DNA of 64,000 nucleotides from CAZEKB01 sp964512225 (GTDB lineage Bacteria; Myxococcota_A; UBA796; UBA9615): contig CAZEKB010000020.1 of assembly GCA_964512225.1 (NCBI GenBank), positions 13,333 through 77,332 of the forward strand, given 5' to 3'. Each line of letters starts with the position of its first letter. Position 1 is the first letter of the stretch. Positions 1-8,441 of this stretch are shown piece after piece. The position numbers and the translations under genes are program-made. The notes under the pieces are model-generated. The model was not told where the DNA came from. It saw only the letters and a list, made by a program, of their open reading frames with translations, and made no database searches.

Positions 1-330
1 GATCGCGTCCCGCCGATCGGGGCTCAGGGCCTGCTCGGCGATGTCGTAGGCCGCGGCCTCGTACTGTTCGACGCCCCGGGGCGAGACGGCGGTCGTGGAC
101 GCCCCCACGGCCTCGAACCCGCCGAGGCGCTGGTCGGGCTCGATCGCCCCGGGCACGAACACGTCTTCGCCCACCAGGTCGTGGATCGAGTTCACGAACT
201 GAGCGCTCGTGAGGCGCCGAAGCGTGGGCGGCTCGGGGGCCACCGCGGGCTCTTCGGGGCGACAACCGACCGCCGCGACGAGGGTCGCGGCGCCGAGCAC
301 GCAGGCGAGACGGAGGCTGGTTCGGGACAT
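1..330 (-). CDS. DUF1592-type (PSD-domain) lipoprotein, N-terminal part only
   Basis: Reads leftwards from an ATG at 330 and leaves the window without a stop, so only 110 codons are visible. Residues 1-23 form a lipoprotein signal with lipobox LVAAVGC (Cys23). Downstream is the stretch LRRLTSAQFVNSIHDLVG, which resembles the N-terminal module of the DUF1587/DUF1592/DUF1588/DUF1585 (PSD) proteins common in Planctomycetes and Myxococcota; their function is not established. No Shine-Dalgarno is seen; a TACCAT hexamer lies at 339-344. The family call rests on this short piece and is an inference; that it is an exported lipoprotein is better supported. Confidence 0.7.
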   Translation of the reverse strand, partial: MSRTSLRLACVLGAATLVAAVGCRPEEPAVAPEPPTLRRLTSAQFVNSIHDLVGEDVFVPGAIEPDQRLGGFEAVGASTTAVSPRGVEQYEAAAYDIAEQALSPDRRDAI

Positions 331-338
331 CGCCGCGG

Positions 339-344
339 ATGGTA
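339..344 (-). promoter_or_regulatory. candidate -10 hexamer of leaderless promoter for the 1-330 gene
   Basis: TACCAT on the minus strand, 8 bases before the ATG at 330, with no Shine-Dalgarno between. It fits the recurrent TAnnnT-start codon arrangement of this window. Confidence 0.35.
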
Positions 345-368
345 CCAGCGCCCCCGCTCGGAGCGACC

Positions 369-374
369 TAGGAT
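369..374 (+). promoter_or_regulatory. candidate -10 hexamer of leaderless promoter
   Basis: TAGGAT 7 bases before the GTG at 382. The start codon would be at or next to the transcription start. Confidence 0.4.
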
Positions 375-381
375 CGGCGCG

Positions 382-966
382 GTGACGTCGATTGCTCTCC
401 TGATGGCGCTCCTCGCGGCGCCCCCGGTCGCTCCCCCCGTCCTCGTCGGCGTCGACTTCGAGGCGGTCGGGCGCGAGCTGGGCTCCTTCGCCTTGTGGCG
501 AGAGGGCGTGATCGACGGCGCCCCGGAGTACCCGGAGACACCCGGGTATGTGGACATGGGCCCGATCTTCGACGCCGGCGGTGTGCCTTTTCGCACGTGG
601 GTGACCCTCGACTTCGATCGCACCGTCCTTTCGATCCTCGACGGGGACTTCGGCGTCGGCTTCACGCCCCGGGTTCTGCTCCGCGAGGGATGGGTCGGGT
701 CGGACGCGGTCGGCGTCGGCGGGACGCTGCGCTTCGAGGGCACGATCCGGGTGGCGGTGCGGGGGACCGACGCGGCCGAGACGCGCCCGATCGCCTTCGG
801 TCGGGGCTTCGAGCGGTCACCGCCCGGCGAGCGGGTCCATCGGGCCGCCTGGACGAACGAGGTGGCCGTCCGCACCGGGGGCGCGAGGGGGATCTACCGG
901 TGGTCGGTGGAGGGTCGGCTGCACGTCGACCTGCACGTCTACACCGGAGGACGGGCGGGGGACTGA
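382..966 (+). CDS. secreted protein of unknown function
   Basis: A 194-residue protein starting at a GTG preceded by TAGGAT and no Shine-Dalgarno. The longer upstream reading frame overlaps the divergent gene at 1-330 and is not needed. Residues 1-22 look like a cleavable signal peptide (VTSIALLMALLAAPP, then polar sequence). The mature part is rich in Val, Gly, Phe and Asp with alternating beta-like segments (for example TWVTLDFDRTVLSIL) and has no cysteine, suggesting a small beta-rich periplasmic or surface protein. I do not recognise the family. It is divergent from the DUF1592-type gene and separate from the Usp gene. Confidence 0.6.
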   Translation: MTSIALLMALLAAPPVAPPVLVGVDFEAVGRELGSFALWREGVIDGAPEYPETPGYVDMGPIFDAGGVPFRTWVTLDFDRTVLSILDGDFGVGFTPRVLLREGWVGSDAVGVGGTLRFEGTIRVAVRGTDAAETRPIAFGRGFERSPPGERVHRAAWTNEVAVRTGGARGIYRWSVEGRLHVDLHVYTGGRAGD

Positions 967-1067
967 TCCAGCGCGGCTTCCGGCCGGTGGGTCCGCATTT
1001 CGGCACGGAGTTTGCGGTCCGTTCTCGGGTGAGGCACCCTCGCCGGGGAGCCTCCGGAGTACACGCA

Positions 1068-1991
1068 ATGACGACTTGGCCCCCCCGCCGGATCCTCGTC
1101 CCCGTCGACTTCTCCCCCCCGTCCCAGGCGGCCCTCGCCTACGCCGTCTGCCTCGCCGACGAGTTCGACGCAGCCCTGGACGTCCTGCACGCCGGGGCGC
1201 CCATCCCCGTGATCCCCACCGGCGTCGGCGTTCCTTCGACCACCCTCGTCGCCGCGGGGGGGATGACCGAGCTGCTCCAGGAGCGCGAGCGCGTGGGGCG
1301 GGAGCGGCTGCTCGGCGAGGTCCTGCCCTACGTCGACGATCACGACATCTCCCTGCACTGGGGCGACGGCGACGCCGCCGAGACGATCGCCCGCATGGCG
1401 GAGTCCAAGGACGCTCACCTCGTGGTGATGGGCACCCACGGCCGCTCGGGCGTGGCGCGCGCCCTCATCGGCTCGGTCGCCGAGCGCACGCTCCGGTTGT
1501 GCGATCGGCCGGTCCTCCTGGTGCGAAGCCGCGGCGAAGAGGCCATGACGGCCGTGTTCCCGCCGCGTCGCATCGTCGCCCCCACCGACTTCTCGGAGGC
1601 GGCCGAGGCCGGCGTCGAGGTCGCCGCAGATCTGGCGAAACGCTTCGGGGCCACCCTGGAGCTCGTGCACGCCCTGCCGCTGGTATCGGGCGCGCCGTTC
1701 GGGTTCGACTTCGCCGGGGAGGGGATCGAGGGGATGGTGCAGGGCCTGCTGAACCTCGAGGCCGAGACGCTCCGGGACAAGGGGCTCTCGGTGAACGGCC
1801 ACCTGCTCGACGCGTCGGCCGCGAGCGCGATCGTCCGCGTGGCCGAGGAGACGGCCGCCGACCTCGTCGTCCTCGCCTCGCACGGGCGCGGCGGCGTGAA
1901 GCGGCTGGTGCTGGGGTCGGTGGCGGAGCGCAGCACGCGCCTCGCCCCGTGCCCGGTGCTGGTCGTCCGTCGCGGGGAAGAGACCGACTGA
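1068..1991 (+). CDS. tandem universal stress protein (two UspA domains)
   Basis: A 307-residue cytoplasmic protein starting at ATG 1068 (MTTWPPRRILVPVDFS). Two UspA domains follow each other: residues about 7-148 and 163-305. Each opens with the strand RILVPVDFS / RIVAPTDFS and contains the ATP-loop signature G-x2-G-x9-G-S (MGTHGRSGVARALIGS near 120; LASHGRGGVKRLVLGS near 268). Tandem Usp proteins of about 300 residues are common in environmental bacteria; ATP binding is inferred from the motif. A second single-domain Usp lies at 11051. The gene converges with the response regulator, 7 bases away. Confidence 0.93.
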   Translation: MTTWPPRRILVPVDFSPPSQAALAYAVCLADEFDAALDVLHAGAPIPVIPTGVGVPSTTLVAAGGMTELLQERERVGRERLLGEVLPYVDDHDISLHWGDGDAAETIARMAESKDAHLVVMGTHGRSGVARALIGSVAERTLRLCDRPVLLVRSRGEEAMTAVFPPRRIVAPTDFSEAAEAGVEVAADLAKRFGATLELVHALPLVSGAPFGFDFAGEGIEGMVQGLLNLEAETLRDKGLSVNGHLLDASAASAIVRVAEETAADLVVLASHGRGGVKRLVLGSVAERSTRLAPCPVLVVRRGEETD

Positions 1992-1998
1992 CGACCCC

Positions 1999-3393
1999 TC
2001 AGGGGGCGGCGCTCGCGCGCCCGGGGAGGAGCCCCATCTTCTCCATGCGGTACCGCAGCGCGTAGCGCCCGATGCGGAGCAGGCGGGCGGCCTCGCTCTG
2101 ATTGCCGTCGGCGCGGTCGAGGGCCTGCCGCACGAGGTTGCGCTCGAGCTCGGCCAGGTCCAGGCCCTCCGGGGGCAGGCGGAACGCTCCGCCGTCCTGC
2201 AGCGGCTCGGTCCGGCGGATCTCGGGGGGGAGATCCGACGCGGAGATCACGCCCCCCCGGCACAGGATCACGCCGCGCTCGATGACGTTCCGCAGCTCCC
2301 GCACGTTGCCCGGCCAGGAGTAGCTGTCGAGCAGCTCCAAGGCCCGCGGCTCCACCGCGTCGACGGGCCGGCCGAGGTCGGCGGCCAGCTTCCGGCGGAA
2401 GTGTTCCACGAGCAACGGCACGTCCCCGCGCCGTCGCCGCAGCGGGGGAATCTCGATGGGGATCACGGCGAGGCGGTAGTAGAGGTCCTTGCGGAAGCGG
2501 CCCTCCTCCACGTCCTCGGCGAGATCGCGGTTCGTCGCGGCGACGATGCGTGCCTTGAGGTGCACGTCGGTGGTGCCGCCGACCCGCTTGAAGCGGCGGT
2601 TCTCGAGGGCGCGCAGGAGCTTCGACTGGGTCTGCAGCGGCAGCTCGCCGAGCTCGTCCAGGAAGAGGGTCCCGCGCCCCGCGACCTCGAAGAGCCCGAG
2701 CTTCCGGGACTTCGCGTCGGTGAACGCGCCCCGCTCGTGTCCGAAGAGCTCGCTCTGGATCAGCGTGTCGGACAGGCCGGTGCAGTCGACCTCGAGGAAC
2801 GGCTCGTCGGCGCGGCGCGACCGCTGGTGGATCGCCCGGGCCACGAGGTCCTTGCCGGTGCCGCTCTCGCCGGTGACGAGGATCGTGGGCGCGTCCGCGT
2901 CCTCGAGACGCTGCAGCAGCTCGAACACCCGCTGCATCGCGGGCGACTGGCCGACGATCTCCGAGTACCCCGCCGCCACCGTGCGACGGCTCAGCGCCCG
3001 CAGGTGACGACGCCGTCGGCCCGCGCCGAGGGCCCGGGAGACCACGAGCATCATCTCCTCGAGGTCGAACGGCTTCGGGATGTACTCGGTCGCCCCCAGG
3101 CGCGTCACCTCGACCGCCGTGGCGACGGTCCCGTGCCCGGTGATCATGACCACCGGCAGGTCTTCGTCCTCGGCTCGGATCTCCTGGAGCAGGTCCGTGC
3201 CCGAGCCGTCGGGCAGCCGGATGTCGAGGATGACGAGCTCGGGGTCGTGGTCGGCGAGCGCGATGCGGGCCGCCGCGAGGCAGTCCGCTTCGAGCACCTC
3301 GTGTCCGTGTCCGCGCAGCTCCTCGGTGAGAGACCAGCGGATGAGATCCTCGTCGTCGACGACGAGGACGCGGGAACCTGGTCCGTGATTCAT
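1999..3393 (-). CDS. NtrC-family sigma54-dependent response regulator
   Basis: A 464-residue regulator: receiver domain (residues 7-120, acidic pair D13/D14, phospho-acceptor D57 in ILDIRLPDG), AAA+ domain (about 140-380, Walker A TGESGTGKD) and a Fis-type helix-turn-helix at the C-terminus (GNQSEAARLLRIGRYALRYR). The sigma54-contacting loop reads GAFTDA instead of the usual GAFTGA. Its ATG overlaps the stop of the upstream kinase by 4 bases (ATGA), so the two are translationally coupled, and the partner kinases are the two upstream genes. It should activate sigma54 promoters; two sigma54-like elements are at 8426-8456. Targets are inferred, not shown. Confidence 0.95.
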   Translation of the reverse strand: MNHGPGSRVLVVDDEDLIRWSLTEELRGHGHEVLEADCLAAARIALADHDPELVILDIRLPDGSGTDLLQEIRAEDEDLPVVMITGHGTVATAVEVTRLGATEYIPKPFDLEEMMLVVSRALGAGRRRRHLRALSRRTVAAGYSEIVGQSPAMQRVFELLQRLEDADAPTILVTGESGTGKDLVARAIHQRSRRADEPFLEVDCTGLSDTLIQSELFGHERGAFTDAKSRKLGLFEVAGRGTLFLDELGELPLQTQSKLLRALENRRFKRVGGTTDVHLKARIVAATNRDLAEDVEEGRFRKDLYYRLAVIPIEIPPLRRRRGDVPLLVEHFRRKLAADLGRPVDAVEPRALELLDSYSWPGNVRELRNVIERGVILCRGGVISASDLPPEIRRTEPLQDGGAFRLPPEGLDLAELERNLVRQALDRADGNQSEAARLLRIGRYALRYRMEKMGLLPGRASAAP

Positions 3394-5057
3394 CGTTCTG
3401 CTCCTGTCTCGGGCCGGCTGGGAAGGGTGATTACGAAGCGTGCGCCGCGGGGGGTGGGGGCGAGGATGATCGATCCGCCGTGGGCCTCCGCCACCTTGCG
3501 GACGTTGGCGAGGCCGAGGCCGGAGCCCGCGGCGCGCGTCGTGAAGAAGGGCTCGAAGATGCGGTCGCGGATCGCTTGGGGCACGCCCGGGCCGTCGTCT
3601 TCCACGAACACCTCGACCCGGGATCCCCGCCGTCGGCACCCGAGGGTGAGGCGGCCCGTCCCCTCGGTGGCGTGGACCGCGTTCCGAGCGAGGTCCACCA
3701 GCGCCATCCGCAGGCGGGCGGGGTCCGTGATGATGCGCATGGTCGGGTCCGGGACGTCGATCTCGATCTCCATGCTCTCCGCGGCGGCGTCGCGCGCCTC
3801 GGACGCCGCCGACTTGAGGAGCATGCCCACCGGTACGGCGCGCATCCGCAGAACGACGGGGCGGGCGAAGTCCAAGAGGTCGTGCACCGCCACGCTCGCC
3901 TGAGCCACCCGCTCCCGCACCCGAGCGAGGATGGGAGCCGCCTCCGTGCCGTCGTCCAGCCGATCCGAGAGCAGCTTCAGCGACCCGGACAGGCCCCCGA
4001 GCATGTTCCGCATCTCGTGGGCCACGCCCGCGGCCGTCGCTCCCAGGATCTGCAGCGCCTCCTGGTGATGATCGGGCCGCGGCGGGGTCCTCAGCTCCAC
4101 AACGACGGCCCCGCGGCTCCCGACGGGTCGCGCCGTGGCCACCAGCCGCTGCGTCCCCGCGGCGAGGGTGCGCACCGCGATCTCGCCGGTCACGGGCGCG
4201 CCCCCGAGCAGCGCCCGGGAGACGAGGTCCCCGAGCCCGTCCTCATCGGAGGCGTCGTCGAGCTCCGACAGCTCGGCGTCCCGGAGCTGCTCCGGCAGGA
4301 ACCCGAACAGGTCCTGAGCGGGCTGGTTCCACCGGTCGAGCGTGGGGGGCTCGTCTCGGACCAGGAGCATCGGCGTGCCTCCGCCGTCGAAGCTCTCCTC
4401 GAGCTCGATCAGGCGGTCGGCACGGTCTCGGCTGTCGCCGGTGCGCTGGATCGCGTCCACGAGCCGGGTCGGATCCGCGTTGCGGATGACCGCGAGGTCG
4501 GGATCGAGGCGGTGCAGGTCCTCGACGAGCTCGTTCTCGTCGTCCCCGGGGGGCACGATGGCCGCGTCCCATCGCGTCTCCGCCACGGCCGCGCGCATCC
4601 GGTTGGCACGTCGCAGCTCGGTGACCGCGCACACCCCCTCCAGCCCGAGTCGCTCGGCGGGCTCGAGCCGCAGGGCGGCGACGCGGGAGAAGTCGAACCC
4701 GGTCGGGGCCTTGACCTCGTCGAGGCCCAGCGCCGCGTACAGGTCCGGGAGCGGGAACGGCTTGCGCAGGACCGTCTTGGCGCCCGCGGCCAGGGCCCGG
4801 TCGATGTTCTCGCTCGTGTCGTACCCGGTCATCGCCAGCCGGACCAGCCCCTCGGCCTCGGGGAGCGCGAGGAGCTCCGACCCCGACGTGCCGGGGAGGC
4901 GCAGATCCACGAGCAGGGCGTCGAATCCACCCTCCCGGACTCGGACCGCCGCGGCGTCTCCGTCGACCACCACCGTGGGGGCGGCGCCCCGGGTGCGGAG
5001 CAAGGCCGCGAGGGACTCGGCGAGGCTCCGGTTGTCGTCGGCGATGAGGACGCGCAT
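3390..5057 (-). CDS. hybrid-type histidine kinase with N-terminal receiver and PAS-like region
   Basis: A 555-residue soluble kinase. Residues 1-115 are a receiver (D7/D8, D51 in LLVDLRLPG, K in RKPFPLPD). About 120-330 holds a linker and a PAS-like sensor (DEPPTLDRWNQPAQDLFG). The transmitter follows with an H-box (GVAHEMRNMLGG, His near 346) and HATPase motifs (N-box LARNAVHATEG, DDGPGVP, GSGLGLANV). There are no membrane segments, so it senses a cytoplasmic cue or acts as a phosphorelay partner. It lies 5 bases after the globin kinase and overlaps the sigma54 regulator by 4 bases, forming a three-gene signalling operon. Confidence 0.92.
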   Translation of the reverse strand: MRVLIADDNRSLAESLAALLRTRGAAPTVVVDGDAAAVRVREGGFDALLVDLRLPGTSGSELLALPEAEGLVRLAMTGYDTSENIDRALAAGAKTVLRKPFPLPDLYAALGLDEVKAPTGFDFSRVAALRLEPAERLGLEGVCAVTELRRANRMRAAVAETRWDAAIVPPGDDENELVEDLHRLDPDLAVIRNADPTRLVDAIQRTGDSRDRADRLIELEESFDGGGTPMLLVRDEPPTLDRWNQPAQDLFGFLPEQLRDAELSELDDASDEDGLGDLVSRALLGGAPVTGEIAVRTLAAGTQRLVATARPVGSRGAVVVELRTPPRPDHHQEALQILGATAAGVAHEMRNMLGGLSGSLKLLSDRLDDGTEAAPILARVRERVAQASVAVHDLLDFARPVVLRMRAVPVGMLLKSAASEARDAAAESMEIEIDVPDPTMRIITDPARLRMALVDLARNAVHATEGTGRLTLGCRRRGSRVEVFVEDDGPGVPQAIRDRIFEPFFTTRAAGSGLGLANVRKVAEAHGGSIILAPTPRGARFVITLPSRPETGAER

Positions 5058-5062
5058 GCGGG

Positions 5063-6217
5063 TCAGGCAGCGACGGGCAGTGTCAGGGCCACCGTCGTGC
5101 CTTCACCGGACTGCGACGACACGTCGAGGCCCACGGCGTTGGCGTGCGCCAACTGCAGGCTCACGGACATCCCCAGGCCGACTCCGTCGGGCTTCGTGGT
5201 GTAGAGCGGCTCGAACAGTCGGTTGAGCTCCGTCGGGCCCATGCCCACTCCGTCGTCCTCCACCCGGAGGGTCACGACCCCGTCCCCCAGCCGCGCGACG
5301 ACGCGGATCGTCGACTCGCCGGGGCAGGCCTCGACCGCGTTCTCGAGCACGTTGATGAGGATCTGGAGGACCTGGGAGGAGTCGACGTGGATGGGGGGCA
5401 GATCCGGGTCGAGGTCGATGTCGACGCGGCACCGCGGGGGGATCGAGACCCGCCCGAGCATGTTCTTGATCAGCTCCTCGAGCTGCACCGCGTCCCGCAG
5501 CGGCTCCCGCAGCCGGGCGAAGGTCAGCAGGTCGGTCACGATCTCGGACGCCCGATCGATGTCCGAGCGGATGCTGCGGACCAGGTCGTGGCTGCGCGAG
5601 TCGGCCCGGATCGCCCGTCGCTCGGCGAGCGCCTGGGTGGCGGCGTGGATCGATGCGAGCGGGTTCTTGAGCTCGTGGTGGATGCCCGCCGACAGCTCCC
5701 CGACCGTCGCGAGGCGCTCGCGCCGCTGCATCTGGAGCAGGAGGTCGTCGTGGTACGTGCGCAGCATGATCCACAGCTCGAGATCGAGCACGCGGTCGAC
5801 GGCGAAGAGGGTGGCCTTCAGCTCCTCGGGGTCGCGCGCGTAGACGTCGCAGGCGAGGCCGGTCAGCCCCCGGCGCAGGATGTTCATGCCCCCGTGCATG
5901 TAGCGCTCGGGGAGCTGGTGGGTGACGTGGGCCTTGCCCACCCGCACGGTCCGCTCGAAGTGCTCGCGGTCCCAGGAGCCGCGAAGGAGCTCACCGAGCC
6001 ACTTCTCGAGCTGATCCCGCTGGCGGGGGATCTGTTCCACCGGGTCCACGAAAGCGGCCGCCGCCCCGGGGTGCCGCAGGATCGTGTCGTAGAACTCGTC
6101 GAGCAGGTCCTTCACGACGCGCCGGAGGGGGCCTTCGAGCGCGGCGATGCGTGCTTCGTCGTCCGGCGTGAGGCCGACGTAGCGCTGCAGCTCGTTGAAG
6201 TGGTCGTGGGTCGCCAT
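5063..6217 (-). CDS. globin-coupled sensor histidine kinase
   Basis: A 384-residue soluble kinase. Residues about 1-165 match the protoglobin/globin-coupled sensor fold: a FYDTIL segment (aromatic pair at 42-43) and the segment RVGKAHVTHQLPERYMHGG, in which H97 sits where the proximal haem ligand of HemAT-type sensors is found. The transmitter has the H-box GELSAGIHHELKNPLASIH, N-box NVLENAVEA and DDGVGMG/GVGLGMSV. Known globin-coupled sensors bind O2, CO or NO; ligand choice cannot be read from sequence. It is the first gene of the operon with 3390-5057 and 1999-3393; a palindrome at 6246-6261 lies upstream of its start. Confidence 0.88.
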   Translation of the reverse strand: MATHDHFNELQRYVGLTPDDEARIAALEGPLRRVVKDLLDEFYDTILRHPGAAAAFVDPVEQIPRQRDQLEKWLGELLRGSWDREHFERTVRVGKAHVTHQLPERYMHGGMNILRRGLTGLACDVYARDPEELKATLFAVDRVLDLELWIMLRTYHDDLLLQMQRRERLATVGELSAGIHHELKNPLASIHAATQALAERRAIRADSRSHDLVRSIRSDIDRASEIVTDLLTFARLREPLRDAVQLEELIKNMLGRVSIPPRCRVDIDLDPDLPPIHVDSSQVLQILINVLENAVEACPGESTIRVVARLGDGVVTLRVEDDGVGMGPTELNRLFEPLYTTKPDGVGLGMSVSLQLAHANAVGLDVSSQSGEGTTVALTLPVAA

Positions 6218-6245
6218 GATGCACCTCGCGCCCGCCCCGCGAGCC

Positions 6246-6261
6246 TGTGCCGAATAGCACA
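6246..6261. promoter_or_regulatory. TGTGC-N6-GCACA palindrome, candidate Crp/Fnr-family operator
   Basis: Perfect TGTGC-CGAATA-GCACA inverted repeat between the Crp/Fnr gene and the globin-kinase gene, with flanking bases nearly extending it to a longer hairpin (6241-6267). The 5-6-5 geometry is that of Crp/Fnr-family sites (classic TGTGA-N6-TCACA). It could also serve as the terminator of the Crp/Fnr gene, but no T-run follows. A second copy lies at 42922-42937. Confidence 0.45.
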
Positions 6262-6277
6262 GGGCTCGCCCCGGGCG

Positions 6278-7012
6278 CTACTCGATCGCTCGCGCGAGTC
6301 CTTCCGCGTCGGTGATGTCGAAGCCGTGTCGGAGCGAGGTCACGAGGCCCTCGGCTTCCCACCGGCGCATGAGTCGGATCGCCGTCTCGACGGTGGTCCC
6401 CGCGGCGTCCGCCAGGTCCTGGCGGCTGAGGCGGACGGGGAGTCGGCCCGACGTCGGGTCGCCGTGGAGCGACAGCAGGTGGAGGAGGAGCCCGCCCACC
6501 CGGGCCGGGACGGAGGCCGCGCGGGTCGACGCGATCTGGTCGATCAGCCGGCGTCGGCCCTCGGACGCCTGGCGCGTGTACGCCAGCGCGCAGCCGGGAA
6601 CGGTCGAGACCGCCATGCGGACGGGCGTGCACGGAAGGAACGCGACCTCGATCGGCTCGAGGGCCACCAGCGAGCCGGGGACCGGCTCGGCGTGCAGCAC
6701 GGAGTCCCAGCACGCCGCGTCGCCGGGCCCGAGGACGTCCACGACCACCTCGCGGCCGTGCTCGGTGTTGCGCTGGAGCTTCGCGTGGCCGGACACGATC
6801 ACCGGGAGGTGCCGGAGCTCGTCGCCCTGCCAGAAGATGGGCCCGTTGCGCAGGAACGACCGGATGACGGCCCGGTCCAGGACGGCCGATCGGACCCGCG
6901 AGGGGAGCGCCCGGATGGTCGGAAGGCTGGTCACCGCCTCGGGTGTGCCTCGCGACACGGCGTTGTCTCGGGTCTGGGCCATTTGAAACAGCTCGGCTCG
7001 GGTGGCGCTCAT
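6278..7012 (-). CDS. Crp/Fnr-family transcription regulator
   Basis: A 244-residue regulator with a cyclic-nucleotide-binding-type beta-barrel (about 40-145; FLRNGPIFWQGDELRHLPVI) and a winged helix at the C-terminus (RLSRQDLADAAGTTVETAIR, about 193-212). The recognition helix keeps the Glu and Arg of Fnr-type proteins (ETAIR). The three cysteines are not arranged like the FeS ligands of Fnr, so a haem- or ligand-sensing type is as likely. Its ATG overlaps the stop of the 48-residue membrane protein, itself downstream of nnrS, so it is co-transcribed with an NO-related gene. Role in NO/low-oxygen response is inferred from this context. Confidence 0.9.
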   Translation of the reverse strand: MSATRAELFQMAQTRDNAVSRGTPEAVTSLPTIRALPSRVRSAVLDRAVIRSFLRNGPIFWQGDELRHLPVIVSGHAKLQRNTEHGREVVVDVLGPGDAACWDSVLHAEPVPGSLVALEPIEVAFLPCTPVRMAVSTVPGCALAYTRQASEGRRRLIDQIASTRAASVPARVGGLLLHLLSLHGDPTSGRLPVRLSRQDLADAAGTTVETAIRLMRRWEAEGLVTSLRHGFDITDAEGLARAIE

Positions 7013-7155
7013 GACTGGAATCCGATCAGGTAGCAAGCGGTGATGAACAGCACGCCCCCGATCATGGTGAGGCGGAACGTGTTGCGGAGGGTCGTTTCGG
7101 ACCAGGGGTCCTCTTCGCGCGACGGCGGCGGTGGCGTGGGGGCGGGGCTGCTCAT
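7009..7155 (-). CDS. 48-residue single-pass membrane protein
   Basis: Short gene between nnrS and the Crp/Fnr regulator. ATG at 7155 is preceded by a GGAG Shine-Dalgarno; its TGA overlaps the ATG of the regulator (ATGA). The N-terminal half is proline- and charge-rich (PTPPPPSREEDPWSE); one hydrophobic helix follows (LTMIGGVLFITACYLIGF, residues about 30-47). The tight coupling on the 3' side, good ribosome site and clean topology argue that it is real. Such small membrane proteins often act as subunits or regulators of membrane complexes; no specific function can be assigned. Confidence 0.65.
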   Translation of the reverse strand: MSSPAPTPPPPSREEDPWSETTLRNTFRLTMIGGVLFITACYLIGFQS

Positions 7156-7218
7156 GGGGTCTCCGGCGGGGGATTCGGGGGTGGTGGTGCAAGCGTCGCG
7201 CCGGCTCGACTCCGAGCT

Positions 7219-8418
7219 TCAGCCGGCGAGCCCGTCGACCCGCGGAGCGGTCACGATCGGCGCGTAGACGATCAAGAACCCCAGGAGCGAGGCGGCGAAC
7301 AGGAACCCCGAGACGGGGACCCAGGGCGCCGCTCCCGGGGCCAGCCACGGCCCGAGCACTCGGGCGAAGCCGGCGAGGGCCATCGCGCTGAACGCCGCGG
7401 TCGTGAGCGGGGCGGCGACGATCGGGCGCGCCGTGTGGCCGAGCGCGACCCGCGCCATCATCCCCAGCGTGAAGGCCCCGATCCCGCCCGCGGTCAGGGC
7501 GTGGACGGCGGCGGAGGCAGGCACTCCGGCGTCGAACGCGCCCGCGCCGCGCAGCAGCATCGAGACCCCGACCCAGGCGTACCCGAGGTGGACGATCCAG
7601 AGCATCGGCACCCGCAGCGTGTGGCGACTCGCCCACCCGCTCATGCGGACGAGCAGGGCCACCCCGGCGACGGCGGCCACCCACGGAGCCACGCGCGCGA
7701 GCCCCGCCGCGTCGACGAGCAGGAGCGCGATCGCCGCCCCCGTGGACAGGTGCTCCCAGCGCGCACGCCGCCGGATCGAGAGCCTCAGCCGGTTCCCGGT
7801 GAACATCGGCAGCACGCGCCCGCCGACCACGACGATGAGGACGAGCACGACGTCGAGGGCGAGCTGCTGGGCCCACCGGGTCCACGCGGGGTCGAGGTGC
7901 AGGGCGACCTGGGCGGCCGCGAGCGCGAGGACGAGGGGGACGAAGCCGTAGTTCCGTCGGTTCCGGGTGGCCGCGAGCGGTCGCCCGATCGCGACGGCCA
8001 GACCCACGAGGAACGCGGCCGACGCGGCCGCCGTGACGGGTCCCTGGGGACCGAAGACGGCGACGATCCGTCCCCCGATCCACAGCGCTGCGAGGATCGC
8101 CAGCGGGCGCCCCACCGCGGTGGGGCGCTGGGTCCAGTTGGAGACCGCGGTGAGCAGGAAGCCGGCGATCACCGCGCCCGCGTAGCCGAACAGCATCTCG
8201 TGCGCGTGCCAGGTGATCGGGGAGAGCGGCGAAGTGACCGAGACGTGCCCCGTCCAGACGCCGATCCAGGCGGGCAGCGCGACCGCCCCGGCGAGCGCCG
8301 CCAGGAGGAAGAAGGGGCGGAAGCCCTTGGCCCACAGAACGTGGTCGGCGGTCCACCAGGGGCCGTACTCGGGGGCGGGGGTCTCTCCGCGCAGGAGAAG
8401 TCGTCGACGCATGATCAT
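7219..8418 (-). CDS. nnrS: NnrS family haem-copper membrane protein
   Basis: A 399-residue polytopic membrane protein with about 12 hydrophobic helices. Typical NnrS features are GFRPFFLLAALAG near the N-terminus, HAHEMLFGYAGAVIAGFLLTA, GGRVLPMFTGNRLR and the His-rich AVHALTAGGIGAFTLGMMAR. NnrS proteins are induced by nitric oxide and relieve nitrosative stress, including protection of iron-sulfur enzymes. ATG at 8418 or 8412 is possible; no Shine-Dalgarno is seen and a sigma54-like element lies just upstream. It is the first gene of an operon with the small membrane protein and the Crp/Fnr regulator. The divergent gene encodes a porin. Confidence 0.92.
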   Translation of the reverse strand: MIMRRRLLLRGETPAPEYGPWWTADHVLWAKGFRPFFLLAALAGAVALPAWIGVWTGHVSVTSPLSPITWHAHEMLFGYAGAVIAGFLLTAVSNWTQRPTAVGRPLAILAALWIGGRIVAVFGPQGPVTAAASAAFLVGLAVAIGRPLAATRNRRNYGFVPLVLALAAAQVALHLDPAWTRWAQQLALDVVLVLIVVVGGRVLPMFTGNRLRLSIRRRARWEHLSTGAAIALLLVDAAGLARVAPWVAAVAGVALLVRMSGWASRHTLRVPMLWIVHLGYAWVGVSMLLRGAGAFDAGVPASAAVHALTAGGIGAFTLGMMARVALGHTARPIVAAPLTTAAFSAMALAGFARVLGPWLAPGAAPWVPVSGFLFAASLLGFLIVYAPIVTAPRVDGLAG

Positions 8419-8425
8419 TGTCGGG

Positions 8426-8441
8426 TGCAATGCCCGGGCCA
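8426..8441 (-). promoter_or_regulatory. sigma54-like -24/-12 element towards nnrS
   Basis: Minus strand TGGCCCGGGCATTGCA, one mismatch to TGGCACG-N4-TTGCW with correct GG-N10-GC spacing. The start site would fall near 8415, within a few bases of the ATG at 8418/8412, so the transcript would be almost leaderless; that weakens the call. Confidence 0.4.

Noticed and set aside
1999..3639. Longer start of the sigma54 response regulator
   Set aside because: The extension lies inside the kinase gene; ATG 3393 begins the receiver domain and overlaps the kinase stop in the typical ATGA way.
6241..6267. Rho-independent terminator of the Crp/Fnr gene
   Set aside because: The hairpin has no T-run and its core is a perfect TGTGC-N6-GCACA repeated at another promoter, so an operator reading is preferred; termination is not excluded.
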